Below, one piece after another: positions 40,364-49,668 of a stretch of DNA of 64,000 bases. Source of the stretch: Candidatus Sulfopaludibacter sp. SbA3 (GTDB taxonomy: Bacteria > Acidobacteriota > Vicinamibacteria > Vicinamibacterales > UBA2999); contig CAMDNQ010000014.1 in assembly GCA_945903265.1 (NCBI GenBank), positions 1-64,000 of the forward strand, read 5' to 3'. The notes beneath the pieces are model-generated. The model saw only the letters and a program-made list of their open reading frames with translations, did not search any database and had not been told where the DNA came from. Numbering within the stretch: position 1 is the first letter of the stretch; every line of letters begins with the position of its first letter. A program made the position numbers and the translations under genes.

Positions 40364-41118
40364 CGGTGCGCCGGGCCGCGGCCTTCTTCGTTGTCCTGTT
40401 CGTCGCGCTCGCGATCCCGGCGCAGGCAGCCGAGCTCAAGGTGCTGAGTGGCAACGGTGCCCGGTCCGCCATTGCGGAGCTGTGCGCGGAATTTGAACGC
40501 GTCACGGGGCATAAGGTCACGGTCGACTTCGCGGTCAATCCGGAGGTCCAGCGGAGAATCGAGGGCGGCGAACAGTTCGACGTCGCGATCCTGAACCCGC
40601 CAGTGCTGGACGCCCTGATCGCGCAGGGCAGGATCGTCCGCGGCACGCGGTCTGTGATCGGCCGGGCGGGGATTGGCGTGGCTGCGCGAGCCGGCGTTCC
40701 ACCGCCGGATATTTCCACGGTCGCCGCGTTTACCCGCACCCTTCTGAATGCACGCTCCGTGGCGTATCCGGGCGAGGGCGCGAGCGGTAAATACTTCGTG
40801 ACGGTCGTCGACCGGCTGGGCATCACGTCGCAGATGGCGCCGAAGATGCGGCCCATGCCGGCGGAGTACAACGTCGAGGTCGTCGGCACCGGTGAAGTGG
40901 AACTGGTCGTGGTCGTGGCGTCGCGCATCGCGGGCGTGCCCGGCGTGCAGCTGGTCGGCCTGATTCCGCAGGAGCTCCAGACATGGATCGGGTTCACCGG
41001 AGGGATGAGCGCCGCCGTGCGCGAGCCGGATGCGGCACGGGCGCTACTCCGGTTCCTGACGTCGCCGGTGGCTGTATCCGCGCTGGAGAAGGCCGGTATC
41101 CAGCCGTTCAAGGAGTGA
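40360..41118 (+). CDS. Periplasmic substrate-binding protein, ModA-like superfamily
   Basis: A 252-residue type II periplasmic binding protein (SBP_bac_11/ModA-like) with signal peptide (RRAAAFFVVLFVALAIPAQA). Mature start AELKVLSGNGARSAIAELCA, then FDVAILNPPVLDALIAQGRI, YPGEGASGKYFVTVVDRLG and a C-terminal ALLRFLTSPVAVSALEKAGI. No ABC permease or ATPase is adjacent, so a molybdate-transport role cannot be claimed; members of this group also bind other anions. GTG start overlaps the amidohydrolase stop by four bases. Confidence 0.82.
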   Translation: MTVRRAAAFFVVLFVALAIPAQAAELKVLSGNGARSAIAELCAEFERVTGHKVTVDFAVNPEVQRRIEGGEQFDVAILNPPVLDALIAQGRIVRGTRSVIGRAGIGVAARAGVPPPDISTVAAFTRTLLNARSVAYPGEGASGKYFVTVVDRLGITSQMAPKMRPMPAEYNVEVVGTGEVELVVVVASRIAGVPGVQLVGLIPQELQTWIGFTGGMSAAVREPDAARALLRFLTSPVAVSALEKAGIQPFKE

Positions 41119-41124
41119 TATAAC
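41119..41124 (+). promoter_or_regulatory. -10 box TATAAC for a leaderless amidohydrolase mRNA
   Basis: TATAAC ends seven to eight bases before the A of ATG 41132, and no Shine-Dalgarno lies between. It begins right after the stop of the preceding gene. Confidence 0.5.
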
Positions 41125-41131
41125 GTCGCCC

Positions 41132-42742
41132 ATGCCACAGCGCTGGATTGCGGCGGCGCTCGCCGCGGGACTGCTTGCAGCGCCGGCCCTCCTCGCGCAG
41201 GGGACCGCCCCGGACCTCATTCTGACCAACGGCAAAGTCGTCACGGTCGACGAACGCTTCACGATCGCGCAGGCGATCGCCGTACGTGGCGATCGCGTCA
41301 TGGCGGTCGGTTCGAACCAGGAGATCGGCCGCCTTGCCGGGCCGGCGACGCGCCGCATCGATCTTCGCGGGCGGACGGTCCTCCCGGGGCTCATCGACAA
41401 CCACATGCACCTGCTCCGGTACGGCACCACGTGGAAATACGAGGTGCGGCTGGACGGGGTCGGGACGCGCCGCGAGGCGTTGGCGCTGTTACGCGCACGG
41501 GCACAGACGCTGAAGCCGGGCGAGTGGATCTACACACTCGGCGGCTGGGCGCTCGAGCAGTTTGCGGACGATCCGAAGCCGTTTACGCGGCAGGAGCTCG
41601 ACGCCGCCGTGCCGGACAATCCCGTGTTCCTGCAGGCGTCTTACTACGAAGCGTTTCTCAATACGCCAGCGATTGCGCAAATGGGTGTGCAGTCGTCGAC
41701 CGGGCATGTGGACGAGAACGGCTTCAGGCCGCTCGTCGAGAAGCTTCCAGTGGCGACCGGACCCGAGCTGGAGGCGAGCACGCTCGGCATGATCCGCGAG
41801 CTGAATCAGTCAGGCCTGACGGCATTCGGCAGCGCCGGCTGCGAGACCGACCTGCTCGATCGCTATCGCGGGTGGGCTGATCGTCAGCAGCTGAACATCC
41901 GCGTGTTCTGCATCACGACGCCCGCGGGCGGCGGCAATGTCGACCAGTTCCTGCCGCGCATCGCGCAGATGAAAGTCTTTCAGGGCGATGCGTGGGTGGA
42001 TCACATTGCCTTCGGCGAAAATTTCGGCGCGCTGTCGGATCCGATGTTCCGTCACCGCCCCCCGGCGACAGCGCAGGATCTGGCGGCGTGGCGCCGCATC
42101 GTGACCGAGGTGGCGAAAGCCGGCCTGCCGCTCCACGTTCACACGAACTTCACTGAGACGATCGACGCATACCTCGACCAGATTGAGGCGGTGAACAAGG
42201 AGTACCCGATCCGCAACCTGCGCTGGGTGCTCGCGCACTTCAATCAGCCGAACGCCGCGCAGCTCGAGCGCATGAAGCGCCTCGGCATGTACGCAGCGGT
42301 ACACCCGTGGGCGGTCATTAACGGCGGCATCAACATCCGGCAGTTCGGCGAGGCGGCGTACGAAATGGCGCCGCTCGCCACCATCCAGAAGAGCGGGGTG
42401 ACCTGGGGCTTCGGCAGCGATGGCAGCCGCGCCAATCAGATCCTGCCGTTCGAGACATTGAGCTGGGCCGTCACGGGGAAGATGGTCGGGGGGCGAACTG
42501 TCCTGCGGCAGCCGATCAGCCGCGAAGACGCGCTGATCGCACACACGCGGAAGAATGCGTACTTCGTCTTCCGCGAAAACGATCTCGGCTCCATCGAGCC
42601 AGGCAAGCTGGCGGATCTCATCGTGATCGACCGCGATTACCTGACGATCCCGGCCGATCACATCAAGGACATCAAGGTACTGATGACAGTCGTCGGCGGG
42701 CGTGTCGTGCATGACGCGGCGGCGCCTGCGGGAACACGCTAG
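41132..42742 (+). CDS. Exported amidohydrolase, YtcJ-like (amidohydrolase 3 family)
   Basis: A 536-residue metal-dependent hydrolase (PF07969) with signal peptide (RWIAAALAAGLLAAPALLAQ). Ligand motifs in order: PGLIDNHMHL (HxH), LPLHVHTNFTE, RWVLAHFNQP and TWGFGSDGSRAN with the catalytic aspartate. The C-terminal LGSIEPGKLADLIVIDRDYL is typical. Function in the YtcJ group ranges from amide to carbamate hydrolysis; the substrate is unknown. It is followed after nine bases by the PQQ dehydrogenase gene. Confidence 0.88.
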   Translation: MPQRWIAAALAAGLLAAPALLAQGTAPDLILTNGKVVTVDERFTIAQAIAVRGDRVMAVGSNQEIGRLAGPATRRIDLRGRTVLPGLIDNHMHLLRYGTTWKYEVRLDGVGTRREALALLRARAQTLKPGEWIYTLGGWALEQFADDPKPFTRQELDAAVPDNPVFLQASYYEAFLNTPAIAQMGVQSSTGHVDENGFRPLVEKLPVATGPELEASTLGMIRELNQSGLTAFGSAGCETDLLDRYRGWADRQQLNIRVFCITTPAGGGNVDQFLPRIAQMKVFQGDAWVDHIAFGENFGALSDPMFRHRPPATAQDLAAWRRIVTEVAKAGLPLHVHTNFTETIDAYLDQIEAVNKEYPIRNLRWVLAHFNQPNAAQLERMKRLGMYAAVHPWAVINGGINIRQFGEAAYEMAPLATIQKSGVTWGFGSDGSRANQILPFETLSWAVTGKMVGGRTVLRQPISREDALIAHTRKNAYFVFRENDLGSIEPGKLADLIVIDRDYLTIPADHIKDIKVLMTVVGGRVVHDAAAPAGTR

Positions 42743-42751
42743 GAGAGACAT

Positions 42752-44278
42752 ATGCGCGTCCGGTTCTTCTTTCTCACATTGTTCGCCCTCGTCGCCGCCG
42801 GCAGCGTTGCCGCTCAGATCACCATCAATCCGCTGTCGACCCCGATTCCGAAACGGGGGTTGAGCGTTCAGATTCAGGACTACACGCGGCTGCCAGATTC
42901 CCGTGAGATTCGGCCGAAGAGCGAAGACGTGCAGCAGTCCGGGTACGCGCGCGTCAGCTTCGTGAAGGACCTGCCGGACGGCCGCCGGTTCGTCAACGAT
43001 TCGCGCGGGGTGATGTACCTGATCGGCGGCGACCGCAAGCCGCAGGTCTACTGGGAGTTCCACAAAGAAGTGCCGTTCGGGGTGTACAACCGGCTGGAAA
43101 GCGGCTTCATCAGCTTCGAGTTCCATCCCGAGTTTGCGAAAAACGGGCTGATCTACACGGTACACAGCGAGCGGGCGTCAGGAAACCCGGCGAAGCCGAC
43201 GTTCATCCCCCCCGGGTTCGGCCCGGAAGAAGTCACGTATCACAACGTGATCACGGAGTGGCGCACGGCCAACCCGGCGGCGAACACGTTTGCTGGCACC
43301 CGGCGCGAGCTGCTGCGCGTCGGCCACATCGTGGATAGCCTGACGCATCCGATGGGATTCGCCGCGTTCAATCCGACGGCGAAGCCGGGGAGCGAAGACT
43401 ACGGTCTGATCTATACGAGCGGCAGCGATCTCGGATTCAGCAACGGCGTCGGTCCGAAAGCCAACAACCCGACCACCACGCAGCGGCTCGACTCGGTGAT
43501 CGGCGCGATCCTACGCTTCGATCCGCGTTCTCCCTCAGTCTCCGGCGGGATGAAAGGGCTCGGCGACTACACGATTCCGCCGGCCAACAAGTTTGCGGCC
43601 GACGGCGACCCGAAGACGCTGGGCGAGATTTACGCCTATGGTTTCCGCAACGCGCACCGGCTGTCGTGGGATCCGACGGACGGGACGATGTTCGCCACCG
43701 ATATCGGCTCGAGCCAGATCGAAGAGGTCAACATCGTTCGCAATGGGGGCAACTACGGCTGGATGAAACGTGAGGGATTCTACGAGAACGGCATCCAGCG
43801 TCAGGGCGGGGCACTCAACCAGCTGTATCCGCTGCCGGCCGAAGTGCTCGACGGGCGTCAGAAGGACGAGTTCCTCTATCCCGTCGCGATCTACGACCAC
43901 GACGAAGGGCTTGCCATCACCGCCGGCTTCCCGTACTACGGCCGCATCGAGGCGCTGAAAGGGAAGTTCGTGTTCGGCGACATCGCCCGGGGGCGGCTCT
44001 TCGCCTCTGACCTCGCGGCCATGAAGAAGGCCGACGACGGCATTCCGCAGACGGTGGCGCCGGTCGAGGAGGTGCAGTTGTACCTGCGCGACGATGCGAA
44101 TAATCGGGAATTCGTGACGCTGATGCAGCTGGTGGGAACCACGATCGGCGCGCCGGTCGTGCGCGCCGACCTGCACTTGAGCATGAGCCGCGAAGGCGAA
44201 CTGTTCGTCACGTCGCGGCAGGACGGGACCATCCGGGTGCTCGTGCCAGATGGCGAAGGACTGTTTCGCGCCAATTAA
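42752..44278 (+). CDS. PQQ-dependent sugar dehydrogenase (glucose/sorbosone dehydrogenase family)
   Basis: A 508-residue exported six-bladed propeller of the GSDH family (PF07995) with signal peptide (VRFFFLTLFALVAAGSVAAQ). Recognisable blades include SHPMGF-like LTHPMGFAAFNP, DYGLIYTSGSDLG, IYAYGFRNAHRLSWDPTDG and NYGWMKREGFYENG. The A-Y-G-x-R-N-x-x-R-x-x-x-D stretch is the PQQ/Ca-binding part. It would oxidise aldoses or similar alcohols in the periplasm. An AGGAGAG ribosome site precedes the ATG, nine bases after the previous stop. Confidence 0.87.
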   Translation: MRVRFFFLTLFALVAAGSVAAQITINPLSTPIPKRGLSVQIQDYTRLPDSREIRPKSEDVQQSGYARVSFVKDLPDGRRFVNDSRGVMYLIGGDRKPQVYWEFHKEVPFGVYNRLESGFISFEFHPEFAKNGLIYTVHSERASGNPAKPTFIPPGFGPEEVTYHNVITEWRTANPAANTFAGTRRELLRVGHIVDSLTHPMGFAAFNPTAKPGSEDYGLIYTSGSDLGFSNGVGPKANNPTTTQRLDSVIGAILRFDPRSPSVSGGMKGLGDYTIPPANKFAADGDPKTLGEIYAYGFRNAHRLSWDPTDGTMFATDIGSSQIEEVNIVRNGGNYGWMKREGFYENGIQRQGGALNQLYPLPAEVLDGRQKDEFLYPVAIYDHDEGLAITAGFPYYGRIEALKGKFVFGDIARGRLFASDLAAMKKADDGIPQTVAPVEEVQLYLRDDANNREFVTLMQLVGTTIGAPVVRADLHLSMSREGELFVTSRQDGTIRVLVPDGEGLFRAN

Positions 44279-44325
44279 ATGGGGTCGGGGGTCATGTAAA
44301 GAGGACGCCCCTTTCAGGAGGATTC

Positions 44326-47208
44326 ATGGTCAGGTTCGTTCGGGTTCTGCTGGCACTCGTGATCCTGGCGCTGCCTGCTGCGTCGTACGCGCAGGAGGCG
44401 GTACTTACCGGCACCATCACGGATTCGACGGGCGGCGTGTTGCCCGGCGTCACCGTGACCGCCACGCATGAAGCCACCGGAAACACCTTTCTGGCGGTCA
44501 GCGACGAGCGGGGAATCTACCGAATCCCGGCACGCGTTGGCGCGCTGCAAATGGTCGCCGAGCTCCCGGGCTTCTCGACGGTCACGCGCGGCGGCGTTCA
44601 GCTGCTCGTGGGTCAGACGGTGACGGTGGACCTTCGGATGTCGCCGTCGACGGTACAGGAGACGGTGACGGTCACCGGAGAGGCGCCGCTGCTCAACGTC
44701 GCGACGTCCAGCCTTGGCGGCAACGTCGACCCGCGCCAGGTGCAGGAGCTGCCGGTACAGGGACGCAACTGGATGTCGCTGGCGATGCTGGCGCCCGGCA
44801 GCCGCATGACCACGCCGACAGGCACGACGCCGCTGCCGGACCGTAACCAGGGCGAGCAGCGCGAGTTTCAGCTGAGTCTCGACGGCCAGAGCGTCGCCGG
44901 CGAGCTTGGCTACGGCGGACAGCCGCGCTACTCGCAGGATTCGATCGCCGAGTTCCAGTTCATCTCCAACCGGTTCGACGCGACGCAGGGACGGTCTTCC
45001 GGCGTGCAGGTGCGCGCGATTACCAGGTCGGGGACCAATGCGTTGTCCGGTTCTGTGCGCGGCAACTTCCGCGACAGCCGGTTCAACGCCGAGAATCCGG
45101 TGCTGAACCGCGTCGTCCCGATCGACAACCAGCAGCTGGCATTCACCGCGGGCGGGCCGATACGACGCGACCGGCTCCATTTCTTCGGGCACTTCGAATA
45201 CGAGCGGGAGCCGCGATCGAGCGTCTGGAACACGCCGTTTGCCGCGTTTAACGTGGAACTGACCGGCAAGCAGACCGTCAAGATGGGCGGTGTGCGGCTC
45301 GACTACCAGCTCACCCCGCAGGCCCGCATGATGGGCAAGTTCTCCGAGGCGCGCGTCTTTCAGCCGTTCGGACAGGGCAACCAGAATCACCCGGCCGAAA
45401 CGGGCGCGCACAGCGACCTGAATCGCGAATACCTCGGCCAGTTCACGCAGGTCATTGGCAACCGCGCGGCCAACGAGATCAAGGGCGGGAAGACGCGCTA
45501 CATCTTCACCGACGCGAATCTCACGACGTGGAGCAACCACTGGCAGAAGGGGATTGGCGTCACGACGGGCTCGCCGCGCATCACGTTCACCGGCTTCACC
45601 ATTGGCGGCAACCGGTTCTTCCCGCGCCACGGCGCGCAGGACATCTGGATGATCCGCGACGACTTCACCTTCTCGTACGAGATGCGGGGGCGTCACGATT
45701 TGCGCGCCGGCGGCGAATTCCAGCAGTACATCGACGACGGCAACAACTGTCAGTCGTGCATGGGAATCATCGACGCACGCAACGGTCCGCTGCCGTCGGC
45801 CGCGCAGCTGCAGGCCTGGTTTCCGGATCCCTTCAATGCCGACACATGGAACATGGCCGCAATCTCGCCGCTGGTCCGGACGTATGACATCGGGATCGGC
45901 GACTACACCACGCATGACGAGCGGCCGCAGATTGCCGCGTGGCTGCAGGACGACTGGCGCGTGTCAAACGCGCTGACACTGAACGTCGGCGTGCGGTATG
46001 ACCTCAGCAAAAACGCGAGCGGGAACGAATACGACATTCCGAACCTGCATCCCGGCGGCCAGCCTGACGACACCAACAACATGCAGCCGCGCGTGGGGTT
46101 CGCGTATCAGGTGAATGAGCGGACGGTGGTCCGCGCCGGGTCCGGGCTCTATTACGGCGTGCCGCTGTCGGTGGAGACGTTCTGGATGGCGCAGATCAAC
46201 AGACTGCGCGTCCTGCAGTTCACCAACGATGGGCGGGCGAACTTCGCGGCCGATCCACTCAACGGCCAGCCCCTGCCGACGCTGGCGCAGGCCGAGGAGC
46301 GCTTCTGCCATGCGCGCAACGTGCCCGGATGCCTGCGGCTGGCCATTGGCGAGCTGATCGCCCCGGACGAATACAGCCGCAACCTCGCACGCAGCTGGCA
46401 GAACTCCATTGGCGTCCAGCGTCAGTTCGGCAGCACGGTGGCTGTCGAAGCTGATTACGTCTACACGCAGGGACGCAATGAAAAGGACATCCTCGAGAAC
46501 GTCAATCTCACGTTCGACCCCGCGACAGGCGCGAACTTCCCGTTCTCCAACATCGCCCGCCGCGCGCTACCCGAGTACGGGCTGATCTCGATGTCGGCGC
46601 GCACGGGACGATCGAGCTATCACGCGCTGCAGACCGCGTTCACGAAGCGGATGGCGAACCGGTGGCAGGCGGCGGCGACGTACACGCTGTCGGGGTTGTG
46701 GGACGCCGAGTCACGGCCGTTCACGGGACTGCAGATGGTGCCGTTCGAGACGGCACGGGATATGGGCGGCGAGTTCACGCTCGGGCAGACCGACCAGCGT
46801 CATCGCGCCGTCTTCAACGGTATCTGGCAGGTCGGGCGCGGCTTCCAGGTGAGCGGGCTGTATTACCTGGGCGTCGGCGAACGCGCCAATCACGTCTACA
46901 GCGGCGACCTGCGCGGGGTGGGCGGCGGCGGTGGCGGTCAGGCGCTTCGTCGTCAGCGGCTGCGTCCGGATGGCACCATCATCGACCGCAACAGTTTCAC
47001 GCAGCCCCGGAGGCAGCGCGTCGACCTGCGCGCGCAGCAGCGGATTCCGCTGCGTGGGCGCATCGCGATCGACGGCATCGTCGAGGTGTTTAACGTGTTC
47101 AGCTCGCCGAACTGGACGCTGAACAGCGACCAGGCGAACCGGCTGTACAACACGCGGATTTCCGGCGAGAACCGGACCGCGCAATTCGGGTTCAGAGTGG
47201 GGTTCTAG
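44326..47208 (+). CDS. TonB-dependent receptor with carboxypeptidase-regulatory-like domain
   Basis: A 960-residue outer-membrane receptor of the Oar-like type abundant in Acidobacteriota. Signal peptide (VRVLLALVILALPAASYAQE), residues 22-105 a carboxypeptidase-D regulatory-like domain (LTGTITDSTGGVLPGVTVTA), then plug (about 110-230, with AEFQFISNRFDATQGRSSG) and a barrel ending GFRVGF with a C-terminal Phe. No obvious TonB box. It imports a large ligand with TonB energy; the ligand is unknown. AGGAGG precedes the ATG. Neighbouring periplasmic amidohydrolases and PQQ dehydrogenase could process what it brings in. Stop shares CTAG with the convergent gene. Confidence 0.93.
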   Translation: MVRFVRVLLALVILALPAASYAQEAVLTGTITDSTGGVLPGVTVTATHEATGNTFLAVSDERGIYRIPARVGALQMVAELPGFSTVTRGGVQLLVGQTVTVDLRMSPSTVQETVTVTGEAPLLNVATSSLGGNVDPRQVQELPVQGRNWMSLAMLAPGSRMTTPTGTTPLPDRNQGEQREFQLSLDGQSVAGELGYGGQPRYSQDSIAEFQFISNRFDATQGRSSGVQVRAITRSGTNALSGSVRGNFRDSRFNAENPVLNRVVPIDNQQLAFTAGGPIRRDRLHFFGHFEYEREPRSSVWNTPFAAFNVELTGKQTVKMGGVRLDYQLTPQARMMGKFSEARVFQPFGQGNQNHPAETGAHSDLNREYLGQFTQVIGNRAANEIKGGKTRYIFTDANLTTWSNHWQKGIGVTTGSPRITFTGFTIGGNRFFPRHGAQDIWMIRDDFTFSYEMRGRHDLRAGGEFQQYIDDGNNCQSCMGIIDARNGPLPSAAQLQAWFPDPFNADTWNMAAISPLVRTYDIGIGDYTTHDERPQIAAWLQDDWRVSNALTLNVGVRYDLSKNASGNEYDIPNLHPGGQPDDTNNMQPRVGFAYQVNERTVVRAGSGLYYGVPLSVETFWMAQINRLRVLQFTNDGRANFAADPLNGQPLPTLAQAEERFCHARNVPGCLRLAIGELIAPDEYSRNLARSWQNSIGVQRQFGSTVAVEADYVYTQGRNEKDILENVNLTFDPATGANFPFSNIARRALPEYGLISMSARTGRSSYHALQTAFTKRMANRWQAAATYTLSGLWDAESRPFTGLQMVPFETARDMGGEFTLGQTDQRHRAVFNGIWQVGRGFQVSGLYYLGVGERANHVYSGDLRGVGGGGGGQALRRQRLRPDGTIIDRNSFTQPRRQRVDLRAQQRIPLRGRIAIDGIVEVFNVFSSPNWTLNSDQANRLYNTRISGENRTAQFGFRVGF

Positions 47209-48323
47209 CGCGCCAGAAACCGCTGGACCCGATTGTTCGGGTCCACCTCGCCCGTGTAGAGATTGCCGTCCGAGTCGGTCGCCACCATGTGCAGCGCGTT
47301 GAAGCCGCCGCCGTTGCGACCGAGGTAGCCGATTCGGGCGGTGACCTTGTCGGTGCTTCGATCCACCAGCCACACCACGTTGTTCATGTGGTCGCCTACG
47401 AAGAGTGAGCGGCTGTCCTTCGTGAGCGCGAGGCCCACCGCCGAGCCGTCGCCGAGCGTCTGAGGCGCCACCGAGTACTCGCGCACGAACTTGCCCGGCT
47501 TCGTGAACACCTGGATCCGGTTCGCCTGCCGGTCCGCGACGTACACGTCATTGCCGGCGACGAAGATCGTCACGTGGCCGAGGAAATCCTTGTAGGTCGA
47601 GAGCGGCACCTTCGCGTCGTAGTCAGGACGCGGCATCGGGCCGATCTCGCTCAACGGCTTGCCGTACGCGCCCCAGCCCCGCTTGAACTTGTAGGTGTCC
47701 ATGTCGAACACCAGCACGCGTCCGGCCAGGTAGTTGTCGATCAGATAGACCTCGCGCGCCTTCTCGTCGAACGACGCGCCCTCGACGCCGACGACCAGCG
47801 CTTCGGTGCCGGCCGGAACGACGACGGCCGGGGGCCCGCCCGGCTTCGCCGGCACGGGCCTCTGCGGATGGCGCGGGAACTCGGCGACCAGCTTGCCCGG
47901 CTTCGTGTAAATCCGGAACGTGTCCGATCCCACCCACACCTGATCCTTCGAGTCGATCATCAGCATGTGGCCCTGCGGCGTGTCCCACGAGTGCACCAGG
48001 TTGCCCTGGCGATCGAACGCCAGCACCGCCGGCGCCTTCACGCAGCATTCGGCCTGCGGGGGAGTCACCGCGGCAAAGTTCTCGGTGTCGTTCAGGTCAT
48101 TGGGCCGATGCAGGACCCAGATGATGTCGTCGTTGTCGACGCCAAGGCCGGTCACGCCGCCGAACGTCCATTTGTTCGGGAGTGGGAGCTTCGGCCATGA
48201 GCCATCGAACGTGAACTTGGCGACGGTCTGTGTTTCCTGCGCGGCGGGCTGTGCGCCCGCGCCGGCGAGCAGCGCCACGGTTACCGCCGCGAATACGAGC
48301 CTGGTGAAGCGAACTGTTCTCAT
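47205..48323 (-). CDS. Exported NHL-repeat propeller protein (copy 1)
   Basis: A 372-residue protein with signal peptide (FTRLVFAAVTVALLAGAGAQ) and NHL/six-bladed propeller repeats, for example GVTGLGVDNDDIIWVLHRP, VLAFDRQGNLVHSWDTP and VYVADRQANRIQVFTKPGKF. The arrangement resembles peptidyl-alpha-hydroxyglycine amidating-lyase-type propellers, but enzymatic residues cannot be confirmed by eye. GAGGAA lies before the ATG. It is related to the product at 52369-53514. Probably periplasmic ligand binding; role unknown. Confidence 0.85.
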   Translation of the reverse strand: MRTVRFTRLVFAAVTVALLAGAGAQPAAQETQTVAKFTFDGSWPKLPLPNKWTFGGVTGLGVDNDDIIWVLHRPNDLNDTENFAAVTPPQAECCVKAPAVLAFDRQGNLVHSWDTPQGHMLMIDSKDQVWVGSDTFRIYTKPGKLVAEFPRHPQRPVPAKPGGPPAVVVPAGTEALVVGVEGASFDEKAREVYLIDNYLAGRVLVFDMDTYKFKRGWGAYGKPLSEIGPMPRPDYDAKVPLSTYKDFLGHVTIFVAGNDVYVADRQANRIQVFTKPGKFVREYSVAPQTLGDGSAVGLALTKDSRSLFVGDHMNNVVWLVDRSTDKVTARIGYLGRNGGGFNALHMVATDSDGNLYTGEVDPNNRVQRFLAR

Positions 48324-48394
48324 ATGTGTGTTCCTCGACCTGTATGTACCTCGGCCTGTGGTCCCTTGGCACGGGGAACATACACCACTTCGGC

Positions 48395-48400
48395 TACGAT
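48395..48400 (+). promoter_or_regulatory. -10 box TACGAT for the thiolase gene
   Basis: TACGAT ends seven bases before the G of the GTG at 48407, so transcription would begin at the start codon. No Shine-Dalgarno is present upstream of the GTG. Confidence 0.45.
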
Positions 48401-48406
48401 CGTCGC

Positions 48407-49606
48407 GTGCCCGACGCGCTCATCGTCTCCGCGGTTCGCACACCAGTTGGCCGGGCCGGCGGCAGCCTTGCCGGTGTTCGTGCCGACGATCTCGCCGCGC
48501 TGGTCGTCCGGGCCGCTGTCGAGCGCGCGGGTCTCGACCCTGCCCGAATCGACGATGTGATTCTCGGCTGCGCGAATCAGGCGGGAGAGGACAACAGAAA
48601 CGTGGCCCGCATGGCCGCGCTGCTTGCCGGATTGCCAGTGGACGTTCCAGGCCAGACGGTCAACCGGCTGTGCGGCTCTGGCCTGCAGGCGGTGGCGAGC
48701 GCGGCGCAAGCCATCAAGGCGGGCGAAGGCGAGGTGTTCATTGCGGGCGGCGTGGAGAGCATGACCCGGGCGCCGTACGTGACGCTGAAGTCGGGTGTTC
48801 CCTGGAGCCGCGAGACTCCGGCGACGGCGGATTCGACGGTCGGCTGGCGCTTCGTCAATCCACGCATGTCCGAGGCGTGGACGATCTCGCTCGGGATGAC
48901 CGCCGAAATGGTCGCCGAGCGTTACGGGATTTCCCGCCACGATCAGGACGCCTTTGCCGCCGCGAGCCAGCAGCGGGCAGCCGCGGCCATGCGGGACGGG
49001 GCGTTTGCGGACGAAATCGTGCCGGTAGACGCGCCAGGCGCCGGCGGACAGATCGTGCGGGTGGACAGTGACGAACATCCGCGCCCGGGTACTTCTGCCG
49101 ACAAGCTTTCCAGTCTTGCTCCCGCGTTCAAGACGGGCGGCAGCGTGACGGCCGGCAATTCGAGCGGCATCAACGACGGCGCGTCGGCGCTGGCGGTCGT
49201 CAGCTCGGCCCACGGAACGATGAGGCCGCTGGCGCGCATCATCACCACCGCGGTGGCGGGTGTCGACCCCGCCTGCATGGGCATCGGTCCGGTCCCCGCG
49301 GTGCGCAAGGCGCTGGCGCGCGCGGGACTGACCATCGATCAGATCGATCTCGTCGAGCTGAACGAAGCGTTTGCCGCCCAGACGCTCGCGTGTATGCGCG
49401 AGCTCGAGATCGATCCGGCCCGCGTCAATGTCTACGGCGGCGCCATTGCGCTTGGCCACGCGCTCGGGTCGTCCGGCGCGCGCATCCTCACGACGCTCAC
49501 GCACGCCCTCCATCGCCGCAAGGCGCGCTACGGCCTGGCCGCGATGTGTATCGGCGTTGGGCAGGGGATTGCGATGATCGTGGAGCGCGTCGAACGCGCA
49601 GGCTGA
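48407..49606 (+). CDS. pcaF: 3-oxoadipyl-CoA thiolase-like acetyl-CoA acyltransferase
   Basis: A 399-residue thiolase. Catalytic C89 (NRLCGSGLQAV), H351 (GHALGSSG) and C381 (CIGVGQG) are present. The block GCANQAGEDNRNVARMAALL and later TVGWRFVNPRM are characteristic of PcaF-type thiolases, which cleave 3-oxoadipyl-CoA to succinyl-CoA and acetyl-CoA. The GTG start (VPDALIVSAVRTPVGRAGGS) is set by homology and by a -10 box exactly seven bases upstream. The final residues ERAG and the stop codon come from a REP palindrome. The CoA-transferase genes at 51017-52332 supply the preceding step. Confidence 0.87.
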   Translation: MPDALIVSAVRTPVGRAGGSLAGVRADDLAALVVRAAVERAGLDPARIDDVILGCANQAGEDNRNVARMAALLAGLPVDVPGQTVNRLCGSGLQAVASAAQAIKAGEGEVFIAGGVESMTRAPYVTLKSGVPWSRETPATADSTVGWRFVNPRMSEAWTISLGMTAEMVAERYGISRHDQDAFAAASQQRAAAAMRDGAFADEIVPVDAPGAGGQIVRVDSDEHPRPGTSADKLSSLAPAFKTGGSVTAGNSSGINDGASALAVVSSAHGTMRPLARIITTAVAGVDPACMGIGPVPAVRKALARAGLTIDQIDLVELNEAFAAQTLACMRELEIDPARVNVYGGAIALGHALGSSGARILTTLTHALHRRKARYGLAAMCIGVGQGIAMIVERVERAG

Positions 49607-49663
49607 AGCCTGCGCTCTACCTGCGAGTCCTGCGTAATGTAGAGCGCACGCTTTAGCGTGCGC
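49596..49663. repeat. Inverted pair of REP palindromes at the thiolase 3' end
   Basis: GCGCAGGCT-GA-AGCCTGCGC (49596-49615) is identical to the palindrome at 28392-28411 and includes the thiolase stop codon. The second, GCGCACGCT-TT-AGCGTGCGC (49644-49663), lies in reverse orientation. CTCTAC and GTAGAG face each other inside. It ends six bases before the stop of the convergent MFS gene. Confidence 0.85.
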
Positions 49664-49668
49664 GATCG

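Noticed and set aside
40360-41118. Molybdate transporter supplying the Mo-hydroxylase
   Set aside because: No permease or ATPase genes are adjacent, and the family also binds other ligands, so the link is not supported.
44279-44325. Transposon end (GGGGTCGGGGGTC) before the TonB receptor
   Set aside because: It resembles GGGGTC-type repeats seen near REP-associated transposases, but there is no partner copy or transposase in the window.
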